Source of the DNA: Pseudomonadota bacterium
Lineage (GTDB): Bacteria > Bdellovibrionota_C > UBA2361 > SZUA-149
DNA length: 33,439 bases
Reading direction: 5' to 3'
Assembly (NCBI GenBank): GCA_029555385.1
Contig: JAKPSH010000175.1
Span: forward strand, 1-33,439
Shown here: positions 7,167-15,770 of the stretch, piece after piece
Numbering within the stretch: the first letter of the stretch is position 1
Layout of the letters: each line of letters begins with the position of its first letter
Translations under genes and position numbers: made by a program
The notes under the pieces: generated by a model
What the model was told of the DNA's origin: nothing
Database searches by the model: none
Seen by the model: the letters and a program-made list of their open reading frames with translations, nothing else

Positions 7167-8019
7167 GATTTATCGTTTGTGCACTGATGCGGTTAATAGA
7201 AAAACGAGGCGAGCGCGCAATCGTCAGCACATCAACGCTCAGCGCCCCTGCGGTGAGCACGGCATTCGTTGCTGCCCAAACGGTAGCGCCCGAGGTGATG
7301 ACATCATCAAGCAGAAGAACGCTAAGATTTTTCAGGCGTGTCCGGGCCTGGAAGGCGTTCTGGACGTTGCGGGTGCGTTCATTCAGCGGCACACCAGCCT
7401 GCGGCTTGCGAATTCGTGACGATCTGAGCGCAAGCAAATCAAGTTTCAGGCCGGTAATGCGGCAGAAGTTTCTCGCCGCAAGCCCCACATGGTTGAAGCC
7501 TCGCCCGCGCAGAGTATCGGTTGACGAGGGTACGGCCAATACGACATCCCAGCGGGGTTCAACGAATGCCGGATGGTCCGGCAGGTTCCCGGCAAGCGTT
7601 TGTGCGAGCAACCGTCCGAAGTAGGGCGCCATGCTGCGCTGGGCGCGGTATTTGAACGCACAGATCGCCCGTTTTGCAGCGCCCGCATAAACAAGCGCTG
7701 AGCGGAGCTGACGTACCGGAGCTGGAAACGCAGCGCAGACGATGCAAATATCAGAGCCGGGACATAGACTACAGGCCGCGGCGCCGCACTGCCGGCAATA
7801 AGCGCGGGTGTCCTGCGCTTCTTTAAGATTGGTTCGCCCAGCACCCTGCCGCTGTCCCGGGGAAGCCGCAGCATAAAGCTCAGATGGCATGCAGTTATTG
7901 CAGAACGGCGCCGACAAATAACTTGCACCATTGAGGTCTGAAGGCAATACGGCAAGACAGACCGTGCAATACGGCGGGTAAAGGAAATCAGCGATTCGTG
8001 AGGCGAGACTAAGCGGCAT
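7159..8019 (-). CDS. comF: ComF family phosphoribosyltransferase-like protein
   Basis: This 286-residue protein has an N-terminal Cys-rich double zinc-ribbon-like region: CTVC, CNNC, CRQC, then CSLC and CIVC within the first 100 residues. The C-terminal PRTase domain carries the PRPP-binding signature VLLLDDVITSGAT and GRGFNHVGLAAR. ComF proteins help take up or process single-stranded DNA during natural transformation, apparently with PriA-type helicases, and many non-competent bacteria also carry them. The start is four bases after the stop of the LapA-TPR gene and the end overlaps the DsbA-like gene, so it sits inside an operon. I see no other competence genes in the window. Confidence 0.92.
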   Translation of the reverse strand: MPLSLASRIADFLYPPYCTVCLAVLPSDLNGASYLSAPFCNNCMPSELYAAASPGQRQGAGRTNLKEAQDTRAYCRQCGAAACSLCPGSDICIVCAAFPAPVRQLRSALVYAGAAKRAICAFKYRAQRSMAPYFGRLLAQTLAGNLPDHPAFVEPRWDVVLAVPSSTDTLRGRGFNHVGLAARNFCRITGLKLDLLALRSSRIRKPQAGVPLNERTRNVQNAFQARTRLKNLSVLLLDDVITSGATVWAATNAVLTAGALSVDVLTIARSPRFSINRISAQTINHG

Positions 8020-8023
8020 GAAC

Positions 8024-9349
8024 TTACTGCCCGGACAATCCGCGAGGCGGTGTAATTTCGGTTTTTAACTCAAAACCTTCGATGCGCCGCTCCGGATGCT
8101 CTGGCGGGCGAAGCGCCGAGGCAAACTCCACACCTGTGCCTGCTAAACTGAATCGGCTGAGCTGATTAAGAGTTGCTGTGAAAGCTTCCTTATGTCTGCC
8201 GAGCTTGTCTGATATCCGCGCACGAATTACTTCGATAGCAGTTTCCAGTTCTTTGCTCTCCGGCTTAATGTTCGGAATTTCGGCCTCGGCTTCCTTGACC
8301 ATTTCAAGCTGTAGATACAGTTCGGCGAGCAGCACTTGCCCGTAGGCCGTAGACTTGCCGGCGGCGGCACGTGTTTGAATAGCATTTTCTACAGTCTTAA
8401 TTGCCTGCTGCGGGTTGTTCGCTTTAAGGCAGGATACTGCTATATTGCTAAGATTCGCGGCCTCTCCGCCTGCAATATATGCACGGGACCACAGTTTGCA
8501 CGCGGAATTCAGATCAGCTTCGGCAGCAGCGAGGCGGGCCAACTCGGCCAATGCCGGTGCGTAATCGCGATGACGGCGCAATACCTCATTAAGTGCGTTC
8601 TTCTTTTGCGCCGAATCTGCGGCGTATTTTTTTAAGGCTGCGCGCGTTTCGAGTCCGGCAATTTGCTGTAAAATGCTTTCTTCCTCGTCTCCGCGCGTTG
8701 CGCGGCGAAGGCGATGCAAGTAGCCTAATGCTTGATCGTAACGCTCGAGGCCGTCCGCGCTGTTGGCGGCATATTGCAGCGCATAACGGTTATCCGGCAT
8801 GATCCCAAGCAGCAGTGCCGCATTATCATGTGCTGCTGTGTGATTGCCCAGTTCGCTGTTAATTCGGGCGGCAAGAAGCAGGAGTTCTCCATTTGGCTTT
8901 TGCTCTAGTCTTGCTTGCTCGAGAATTTTCAGCGCTTCAAGAAGTTTGCCTTCCTGCCGGTGTGTCTCAGCAAGCTGGATCAGCGCAACAACATTATCTG
9001 GTTCGTCCCGCAAGACCTTAGCCAGCATGCTGCGGGCTTGTTCTGCGTCTCCCAGGGCGAGATGCGCTCGTGCGGAAGCAAGCAACTCTTGATGGTTTTT
9101 GGCGGTTTCCAGCAGTCGGGTGAGCCGTTTTTTTTGGATACGCATGCGAAGCCGGAGCAGGAAGAGAAAGCAGCCGACGATTAATGCGCCCGTTAAGAAC
9201 GAGCAGATGATAACCAGCGCAAGACGGAGCTGCAAAGATGCGCCATGCCAGAGAACAACACTTACGGTGTCGGGATTAAAATGGTAAAGTACTATGCCTG
9301 CGCAGGCCAGCAATACGATTAGTATCCGGATTATCCACTCCGACATCAT
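8024..9349 (-). CDS. LapA-domain and TPR-repeat inner-membrane protein
   Basis: This 441-residue protein begins MMSEW, with GGAGG about 6 bases upstream. Two membrane segments (about 5-22 and 41-66) frame the motif FNPDTVSVVLWHG, which matches the LapA/DUF1049 hairpin. A basic stretch (RLRMRIQKKRL) and several TPR-type repeats (about 88-370) follow, for example DAEQARSMLAKVLRDEPDN and GKLLEALKILEQA. In Escherichia coli, LapA and LapB are separate adjacent proteins that control LpxC proteolysis and lipopolysaccharide assembly, and LapB has TPRs plus a C-terminal rubredoxin-like domain. Here LapA and TPR parts are one protein without the CxxC metal domain. It heads the operon with comF. Another TPR scaffold role is possible. 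Confidence 0.82.
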   Translation of the reverse strand: MMSEWIIRILIVLLACAGIVLYHFNPDTVSVVLWHGASLQLRLALVIICSFLTGALIVGCFLFLLRLRMRIQKKRLTRLLETAKNHQELLASARAHLALGDAEQARSMLAKVLRDEPDNVVALIQLAETHRQEGKLLEALKILEQARLEQKPNGELLLLAARINSELGNHTAAHDNAALLLGIMPDNRYALQYAANSADGLERYDQALGYLHRLRRATRGDEEESILQQIAGLETRAALKKYAADSAQKKNALNEVLRRHRDYAPALAELARLAAAEADLNSACKLWSRAYIAGGEAANLSNIAVSCLKANNPQQAIKTVENAIQTRAAAGKSTAYGQVLLAELYLQLEMVKEAEAEIPNIKPESKELETAIEVIRARISDKLGRHKEAFTATLNQLSRFSLAGTGVEFASALRPPEHPERRIEGFELKTEITPPRGLSGQ

Positions 9350-9423
9350 GCATGCCCTCCGAGCAGTCGCAAAAGGCTCACCAAGTTTATATCGCAGCTT
9401 AACCGCTGGTGATGAAGGTTATC

Positions 9424-9429
9424 ATTATA
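9424..9429 (-). promoter_or_regulatory. Consensus -10 box for the LapA-TPR operon
   Basis: TATAAT on the minus strand lies 75 bp upstream of the LapA-TPR start, inside the 219-bp divergent gap. No convincing -35 box is seen at 16-18 bp. Confidence 0.35.
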
Positions 9430-9480
9430 GAGCAGCGTGCTGCCACTAGTTTGGCCGCAGTGCTGAAACTTCCTATGCGG

Positions 9481-9510
9481 TTGCTTGGGTGCACAAACAA
9501 GTGATAGTAT
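9481..9510 (+). promoter_or_regulatory. Candidate promoter for the polysaccharide gene run
   Basis: TTGCTT (9481-9486) and TAGTAT (9505-9510) are 18 bp apart, about 58 bp before the methyltransferase start. They would drive the three tightly packed genes at 9569-14297. Confidence 0.4.
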
Positions 9511-9568
9511 CCGCAAGCAAAAACACAACCAGTTCAAGTAATTACTCAGAGCATCTTTTGGCTGGCGC

Positions 9569-10666
9569 ATGAAGAACTGTATTCGGAAAACGCTTATTAT
9601 TGTCTTTCAAATTCCTGTTGTCGGTTATTTAGTTCGGCTGATAATTGCGGCAGTAAAAAGCCCACAAATTATTCAAGAGCACGACATCAAACTTGCTGAG
9701 CTGGCGGCGGCGCTGCAGGCGGCAAAAGCTGCTGCTGAACAGCATCTGGAAAAAATGGTGCCACGGCAGGACTACCAACTGCTGGAAAGCAAGGTAACGG
9801 CAATTGAACAGCATGTGCCGGCTTTGCTGAACCACATTTCATCGTTCAATGCGTTTGCCCGCAATTATCGAAAGATCGCGGATGATCTCGGCGAACGGGT
9901 GGAGAGATTAGAGAATTTCCTCAGATCAGCACCGGGGAGCGACATTTTAGGGTCTCTTGTTCAGGGCCTTGATGGACTGCATGAGGCTCATAAAGAGTTG
10001 AAGCAGGCCTTAGATAAGCTGCGGGATGAAGAATGGGCTCACGTGGGGAATTTGTATAAGCGGCTTGAGTTTATTCGTGATGAGCTGTTGTATGAGTTCC
10101 GCTATGGGCGCAGCCCCTCTGCCGATATGTCGGAAATTGTGGAATCGCGGATTGTAGATCAAGCCAAATATGAACGTTTTAAGGAGGGTATTAAAATAAA
10201 CCTCGGATGCGGGCATGTTCCGCTTGTCGATTATCTGAACGTCGATCGGAGAGATTTGCCTGGTGTCGATATAATTGCGGCAGTTGATCATTTGCCGTTT
10301 AGTGAAAAAAGCCTGCGGGAGATTTTTTCGGCTCATCTTATTGAACACTTTCCGCAGGAGGAATTGCGCCGGAAGCTGCTGCCGTATTGGCAGAGTCTGC
10401 TTGAGGATCGCGGAGTATTCCGGGCGATCACTCCGGACTGGGGCGCGATGGTTCGTAAATTTGCTGCTGGTGAATACGAGTTTGAAAAAATGAGAAAAGT
10501 AACCTTTGGCGCCCAGGATTACGAAGGGGATTTTCATTTTAACATGTTTACCAAGGAGTCTTTAGCGCGTTTGCTTGAAGAAGCAGGTTTCCGCGATATC
10601 GTTTTTCCAGTGGAAGGGCGTATCAATGGTGATTGTTTTGAAATGGAAGTTTGTGCGCTAAAGTAA
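9569..10666 (+). CDS. SAM-dependent methyltransferase with N-terminal coiled coil
   Basis: This 365-residue protein has a short hydrophobic N-terminal patch (about 8-27), long predicted coiled-coil helices (about 40-185) and a compact class I methyltransferase domain (about 205-365). SAM-binding motif I reads INLGCGH, followed by YLNVDRRD and then IFSAHLIEHF as the motif IV area. The domain resembles the 'predicted SAM-dependent methyltransferase' group common in glycan clusters. It is followed 7 bp later by a glycosyltransferase and then by a Wzt-like ATPase. In the E. coli O9a system, WbdD caps chains and carries a coiled-coil ruler. A capping role is suggested here by neighbours and layout, not shown. 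No kinase domain is present. Confidence 0.8.
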   Translation: MKNCIRKTLIIVFQIPVVGYLVRLIIAAVKSPQIIQEHDIKLAELAAALQAAKAAAEQHLEKMVPRQDYQLLESKVTAIEQHVPALLNHISSFNAFARNYRKIADDLGERVERLENFLRSAPGSDILGSLVQGLDGLHEAHKELKQALDKLRDEEWAHVGNLYKRLEFIRDELLYEFRYGRSPSADMSEIVESRIVDQAKYERFKEGIKINLGCGHVPLVDYLNVDRRDLPGVDIIAAVDHLPFSEKSLREIFSAHLIEHFPQEELRRKLLPYWQSLLEDRGVFRAITPDWGAMVRKFAAGEYEFEKMRKVTFGAQDYEGDFHFNMFTKESLARLLEEAGFRDIVFPVEGRINGDCFEMEVCALK

Positions 10667-10673
10667 TCCCTTT

Positions 10674-12932
10674 ATGTCGCTTCCTGTTTCGATAGTCATT
10701 AACACCTACAATCGCGCCGCAACGATCAGCAATACGCTTGATTCTCTTGCTTTTCTTGATTATCCGAATTTTGAGGTAATCGTAGTCAATGGCCCTTCGA
10801 CAGATAACACGCAGGAGGTGCTGAAGCGTTACGGCCGGGCGATTAAAGTTGGAGAGTGCCCGGCGGCGAACCTGTCTGTTTCGCGCAATATCGGAATAGC
10901 GATGGCGGAGGGGGAAATTGTCGCATTCATTGACGACGATGCAGTGCCTGAGCCCGAGTGGCTCGGAAGAATTGTTGCTGGGTATGCGAGCGAAGAGGTG
11001 GGAGGCGTCGGAGGATTTGTATACGATCATACCGGATATAGTTTTCAATCAAGATATATTCTTTGCGATCGTGTAGGCAACGCTGTTTTTGGCTGTGAAG
11101 AAAATCCTTCCGATTCTTTCAATTTTCCCTTCACGCGCCAGTATTGTTCGCTAATGGGAACCAATGCAACATATCGAAAAAAAGCCCTCTTGGAGGCTGG
11201 CGGGTTTGACGAGTATTTTGCTTATTTCCTTGATGAGACAGATGTCTGTTTGCGGATTGTTGATTGCGGCTACAAAGTTATCTTTGTTGATGATGCTTTT
11301 GTGCATCATAAGTTCGCTCCCAGTCATTTGCGCGATACCCGCCGGGTGCTCAAGGATCGAACCCAAATCGCCAAGAGCAAAGGTTACTTCACTCTACGCA
11401 ACTCGCCAGGAGTCCTCACGCTTTACGAGGCTTTCGAGGGTCTGCAAAGCTGGTTGGAGATGGTGCGCACAGGCTTGCGCTGGGAGATGGAACATGGGCT
11501 GATTGACGCGCACGAGCACCATACCTTTCATCATCAGCTTGACACAGGGATCGAAGAGGGTATGCGGGAGGCGCTAAGCAGGCCCCGGCAAGGTTTGTGC
11601 GAAACGACCCTGCTGGAGCATGCCCGTCCGTTTGTTCCTTATCCGGTAAAGAGAACGCAGACACCACGGTTGACTCTGTGCTTTTTGTCTCAGGATTACC
11701 CGCCGGCGCGATACGGTGGAATCGGCAAGTGGACGCGGGAGATGGCGGTTGAGCTCGGATCCCGGGGGCATTATGTTCATGTTGTCACGCGGGGGGACGG
11801 GCATGATCGCGTAGATTTCGAAGATGGGGTCTGGGTGCACCGGATTGTGCCCCGCTATTTTCCAGAAGAAGAAAAGTTGGCTTGCGATGTCCCCGATACG
11901 ATTCGTTGTTATGCACTGACCGCGCATCAGGAGGTCAGACGAATAGCCCGGCATCACGATATCGACTTGGTTTCCGCACCCATTTGGGATTTGGAGGGCC
12001 TGGCCTGCCTGGCCGATGCTTCACTGCGAACCGTAGTAAGCCTGCACACGACTTTTAAGCTAATGTTAGAATCGCATCCGGAATGGAACTGCGATCAAAA
12101 CCATCGGCTCAACTATATTGATAAAATGATCCGCGCCGAGACCTGGGTGCTGGCCAATGCGCCGTGGGTTATGGCGAACAGCCGCGGAGTTGTGAACGCG
12201 ATGCGCGATGCGTATGGTGTTGAACTTGCAGCTCAGAGACTTGGTCTTGTTCCGCACGGCATTGAAGATCTTTCGGCGAAATATGCGGCAAGCCGCCGGG
12301 ACGATGTGGTCAGGGTGCTTTTTGTCGGCCGTCTGGAAAAACGAAAGGGCATTGACCTTCTTTTGCAGTGTATTCCTGGTCTTTGCCGTGAGTTTCCGCA
12401 GCTTCAATTTGTGATTGCTGGTGAAGACGATCTGCAAAACGAGCACGGCCGGACATATCGCGAGGAATTCTCTTCACATTCCGGCACGCTGCTGGGCGAG
12501 AGGCGTGTCTTATTCACGGGACGGGTGAGCGATGATGAGCTGTTCCGGCATTATGCAGATTGTGATATTTTTGCGGCGCCGTCGTTGTTCGAGTCGTTTG
12601 GTTTGATTTTCATTGAAGCGATGATGTTCGGCAAGCCGGTGATCGGCAGCCGCGCAGGAGGAATGGCCGAAGTAATTTGCGATGGGGCGAATGGATTTCT
12701 CGTTGACCCGGGAAATTGGGAATCGCTTTACGAAGCGCTGCGGAAGCTTGTGTCTGATCACGAGTTGCGCCGGCGTTTTGGCGGGCACTCACGTAGAATT
12801 TTCGAGCAGTATTTTACGTGCGCGAAGATGGTAGATCAGGCTCTTGCCTTTTATGAGCGCATACTGTTTAGGCACGGAGACCGTGAAGATACAGTTAAGC
12901 TTAGCGCGGATTCCGTGGCCGTTGAGGTGTAG
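10674..12932 (+). CDS. Two-domain glycosyltransferase, GT2 fused to GT4
   Basis: This 752-residue cytoplasmic enzyme has two glycosyltransferase modules. The N-terminal GT-A domain (about 1-240) starts SIVINTYNRAATI, has the metal-binding triad FIDDDA (Asp87-89) and a later FLDETD acceptor-site motif. A helical linker (about 240-335) follows. The C-terminal GT-B domain begins LTLCFLSQDYPPARYGGIGK, with VLFVGRLEKRKGID and the family-4 E-x7-E region in ESFGLIFIEA. Such fusions can add two sugars in turn or build an alternating repeat. It sits between the coiled-coil methyltransferase and the Wzt-like gene with gaps of only 7 and 3 bp, so the three work in one pathway. Sugar specificity cannot be read from the sequence. 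Confidence 0.92.
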   Translation: MSLPVSIVINTYNRAATISNTLDSLAFLDYPNFEVIVVNGPSTDNTQEVLKRYGRAIKVGECPAANLSVSRNIGIAMAEGEIVAFIDDDAVPEPEWLGRIVAGYASEEVGGVGGFVYDHTGYSFQSRYILCDRVGNAVFGCEENPSDSFNFPFTRQYCSLMGTNATYRKKALLEAGGFDEYFAYFLDETDVCLRIVDCGYKVIFVDDAFVHHKFAPSHLRDTRRVLKDRTQIAKSKGYFTLRNSPGVLTLYEAFEGLQSWLEMVRTGLRWEMEHGLIDAHEHHTFHHQLDTGIEEGMREALSRPRQGLCETTLLEHARPFVPYPVKRTQTPRLTLCFLSQDYPPARYGGIGKWTREMAVELGSRGHYVHVVTRGDGHDRVDFEDGVWVHRIVPRYFPEEEKLACDVPDTIRCYALTAHQEVRRIARHHDIDLVSAPIWDLEGLACLADASLRTVVSLHTTFKLMLESHPEWNCDQNHRLNYIDKMIRAETWVLANAPWVMANSRGVVNAMRDAYGVELAAQRLGLVPHGIEDLSAKYAASRRDDVVRVLFVGRLEKRKGIDLLLQCIPGLCREFPQLQFVIAGEDDLQNEHGRTYREEFSSHSGTLLGERRVLFTGRVSDDELFRHYADCDIFAAPSLFESFGLIFIEAMMFGKPVIGSRAGGMAEVICDGANGFLVDPGNWESLYEALRKLVSDHELRRRFGGHSRRIFEQYFTCAKMVDQALAFYERILFRHGDREDTVKLSADSVAVEV

Positions 12933-12935
12933 TTC

Positions 12936-14297
12936 GTGAGCGAAGATATCGTCATTGCTGACCGGTTAACCAAAACCTATAAAGTTTATGCGCGGCCTTC
13001 CGATCATTTGCGGGAGATAGCTTCGTTAGGCCGGCGTTGTTATCACCGTGACTTCAAGGCCCTGGATGATGTGTCGTTCTCCTTGGTGCGGGGGGACCGT
13101 TTGGGCATTGTTGGAGAAAACGGCAGCGGCAAAAGCACTCTCCTTAAAATGTTGAGCAGTGTGCTCACTCCGACTTCGGGGGCCTATTATGTAGGCGGGC
13201 GCGTGACGTCATTGCTCGAATTAGGTACTGGTTTTAATCCGGATTTGACCGGTGAGGAGAACGTATTCCAGAATGGCATGTTGATCGGGTATTCCCGCCA
13301 AGAGATGAAGCAGCGTTTTCCGTTGATTCATGATTTTTCGGAACTTGGTGATTTTATCTGGCAGCCGCTCAAAACGTACAGCAGTGGCATGATGGTGCGG
13401 CTTGCTTTTTCCTGCGCCGTGTTTGTTGAGCCGGAAATTCTGATCATTGATGAGGCGCTGAGCGTCGGTGATGCGTACTTTCAGAATAAATGTTTTTACA
13501 AGATTCGCAGCTTGCTTGATCAAGGTGTCACTTTTATTTATGTCACGCACAATTACGACAGTATCAAAAGTTTATGCAACAAAGGCTTAATGCTTGAGCA
13601 GGGCCGTGTGGCGATGGCTGGCGAAGCTAAGCTTGTCTCGGACTATTATTTTAAGACAATCCTCGAGAAGCAGAATCGCAGCCGCTGGTATCAGTCAATG
13701 CCAGAAGCGGCAAGGTCGAATGCCGATGGCGCTGAGCAGGCGCCGGAACAATCCCAGGCGCTCGTGCCGGTCCTTGCTGCGGAATTTTCCCGGTCGGATG
13801 CATTTGCGAGACAGGTCGCGCCGCTTAGAAGCGGCACCGGGGATGCGCGGATTACTGATGTTGCCCTGCTGAACACGCGGGGCGAGAAAATAGATCGTTT
13901 GTATTGGAACGAAGAGGCCGCCATCCGGGTGTATTTTGAAGTCAAAAACGAGACCTCCGTCAGTTTCAGTGTTGGTGCTGGAATCTGTGATGCAAAAGGT
14001 GTGCAAGTCATTCAATTTACGTCTCTTGATGAAGAATGCCGCCTAGGGGGATTGCCGGGTGGGGCGGAAGTCATTATCGACTTTTGCTTCCGCAGCCCGC
14101 TTGCTCCGGGACAGTATAATATTCAGCTCGGCATTGCGGACTTGATTAATTCCCCGATACATCCGGCTTATCGCATAATCGAAAAAACCATAGACTTTTG
14201 TGTAGGCGGCTACCAGTTTGAGGTGCCGTTTGAGAACATACCGAAAGCGATTTGGGGCAAGGTGTCTTGCCCGGTAAAGGTGCAGCGCGTGCAATAA
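12936..14297 (+). CDS. wzt: Wzt-like polysaccharide ABC exporter ATPase with C-terminal glycan-binding domain
   Basis: This 453-residue ATPase belongs to the O-antigen/teichoic acid exporter group. Walker A is GENGSGKST (60-68). The signature YSSGMMVRLAF (about 148-158) is the divergent form seen in Wzt/TagH. Walker B is ILIIDEAL. A Wzt_C-type beta-sandwich (about 300-450), with YWNEEAAIRVYFEV and LAPGQYNIQLGI, would recognise the finished chain end. The GTG start has GAGGTG six bases before it. The partner permease Wzm is not next to it or elsewhere in the window, which is unusual because the pair is normally adjacent. The stop abuts the convergent O-antigen-ligase-like gene with no gap. Confidence 0.92.
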   Translation: MSEDIVIADRLTKTYKVYARPSDHLREIASLGRRCYHRDFKALDDVSFSLVRGDRLGIVGENGSGKSTLLKMLSSVLTPTSGAYYVGGRVTSLLELGTGFNPDLTGEENVFQNGMLIGYSRQEMKQRFPLIHDFSELGDFIWQPLKTYSSGMMVRLAFSCAVFVEPEILIIDEALSVGDAYFQNKCFYKIRSLLDQGVTFIYVTHNYDSIKSLCNKGLMLEQGRVAMAGEAKLVSDYYFKTILEKQNRSRWYQSMPEAARSNADGAEQAPEQSQALVPVLAAEFSRSDAFARQVAPLRSGTGDARITDVALLNTRGEKIDRLYWNEEAAIRVYFEVKNETSVSFSVGAGICDAKGVQVIQFTSLDEECRLGGLPGGAEVIIDFCFRSPLAPGQYNIQLGIADLINSPIHPAYRIIEKTIDFCVGGYQFEVPFENIPKAIWGKVSCPVKVQRVQ

Positions 14298-15698
14298 CTA
14301 CACTATAAGATGCGGTTCGTCGACGGCAGCCTCGCTTTCGCTTGTCTCAACAGAATCATCTTCGTCTTCTGAATAAGGCTCATCAAACTCCGGGGCAAAG
14401 CGGTCGCTTTTCGCGGCGGCATAGAACATGCTGTTGAATAACCAGAATTCAAGACCAGCCTGTGAAGAAAACACGGGAAAGCTGAACGTTGTGGCAATAA
14501 GGCCGATATTATAAGCAGCAAGAGAGATGCCCCACATTGAAACTTCGCGGCTTGAAGTTCTTGATTTGCTTATTCTGATCGCAACCCATAACGCGACCAT
14601 GACCGCCGTTGAATAGCAGATAATCAGCGGTAAGCCGCCATCGTACATCCAGCCTTCCCACATTATTTCCGCCCAGAGCAGCTTTTCCTTAGTGCCGAAA
14701 TAAGCATTCATCAGGCCCCATCTTCCCGCGCCGGCTCCTAGCGGATATTCAGCGAAAACATTGTAACGGACGTTGTTTAGAAAAAGGCCGCGGTTCATCG
14801 CGTACACCTTTCTGGGATCTTCGGCGATCAAGGTGGAAAGACGCTTGGTTACGGTATCCCGGCCCAGGTCGTAGGCGACGAAAAAGCCGACGATCGCCAT
14901 GATGAGGCACAGTGAAGCCACCCGGAAACTTGCAATAATCCGCTGCCGCCACAGCAGCATCAGTAGTACGCTGACAAAGACAATCACGCTTAAGACAACG
15001 AGCAGACGAACTTGTCCCATGCATAAACAAACAACGCTGAAGAAGATACTGGCTGATATGAAAGCCGGAGCGACATAGCCTTTGGAAGTCAGCAAGAGAC
15101 CGATACCGAAACTCATCGCTGCAAACGCTGAATTAGCGGCTCCTCCAGGCTGATCCGTTAGTCCCATTGGACGGAACACCTTTTCGCCGCTGGCGAGACG
15201 GATCTTCATTGATTCTGCTGCCATTGAGCCTTCTATATAGTTTATCGCCGGCGTGGGATCGAAGCGTCCGGGATACTTAACTTGCAGAAGTCCGACGCCT
15301 GCGCCAACAGAATGAAAGAGCCAGTAGAGCAGGACAACTTTCTTAAAGCCGGCAAGGCGGATTTGCAGCTTCGGCATCCAGATCAGCGGTGCAAGTATTG
15401 AGAAGTTGAACATTATCGAGGCAAAGCCCGCTAATATTTCAGAATCTTCAGCGAGCAGCGTTGAAAGAATTAAGATGCCAAGAATTGGCGCCACAAATAA
15501 GCGTGAAGGATGTCCGGGTGATACCGGGCGTTGGCCGCCGACGATGGTCAGCAGGACAATGCTGAGCCCGAAGCTGCACATGCGGAAGACAACGCGAATC
15601 TTGGCAAATGGCGGAAACAAGAGCGCAAGTTGGCAGGCAAACTGGAGGACAAATAGCCAAATGACCGTTGAGTCAGATTTAAACCGCAGAGACCGCAT
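14298..15698 (-). CDS. O-antigen ligase/polymerase-like membrane protein (Wzy/WaaL group)
   Basis: This 466-residue polytopic protein has about ten or more hydrophobic segments and a long loop (about residues 290-350) containing RGLFLNNVRYNVFAEYPLGAG. That loop matches the Wzy_C/O-antigen-ligase pattern, where conserved Arg and a 'P-x-G-x-G' element take part in glycan transfer from undecaprenyl diphosphate. The cytoplasmic C-terminal tail is very acidic (FDEPYSEDEDDSVETSESE). The gene lies on the strand opposite the Wzt-like gene and about 70 bp downstream of the wecA-like gene, so they probably share a transcript. Sequence cannot decide between polymerase and ligase. Confidence 0.85.
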   Translation of the reverse strand: MRSLRFKSDSTVIWLFVLQFACQLALLFPPFAKIRVVFRMCSFGLSIVLLTIVGGQRPVSPGHPSRLFVAPILGILILSTLLAEDSEILAGFASIMFNFSILAPLIWMPKLQIRLAGFKKVVLLYWLFHSVGAGVGLLQVKYPGRFDPTPAINYIEGSMAAESMKIRLASGEKVFRPMGLTDQPGGAANSAFAAMSFGIGLLLTSKGYVAPAFISASIFFSVVCLCMGQVRLLVVLSVIVFVSVLLMLLWRQRIIASFRVASLCLIMAIVGFFVAYDLGRDTVTKRLSTLIAEDPRKVYAMNRGLFLNNVRYNVFAEYPLGAGAGRWGLMNAYFGTKEKLLWAEIMWEGWMYDGGLPLIICYSTAVMVALWVAIRISKSRTSSREVSMWGISLAAYNIGLIATTFSFPVFSSQAGLEFWLFNSMFYAAAKSDRFAPEFDEPYSEDEDDSVETSESEAAVDEPHLIV

Positions 15699-15770
15699 TT
15701 TGTGACGCTTTGCTAAAAAGTCTTATCGTCTGTTCAGTTCGCCGGCACCTGAAGCGACTGCAATTCCGCA

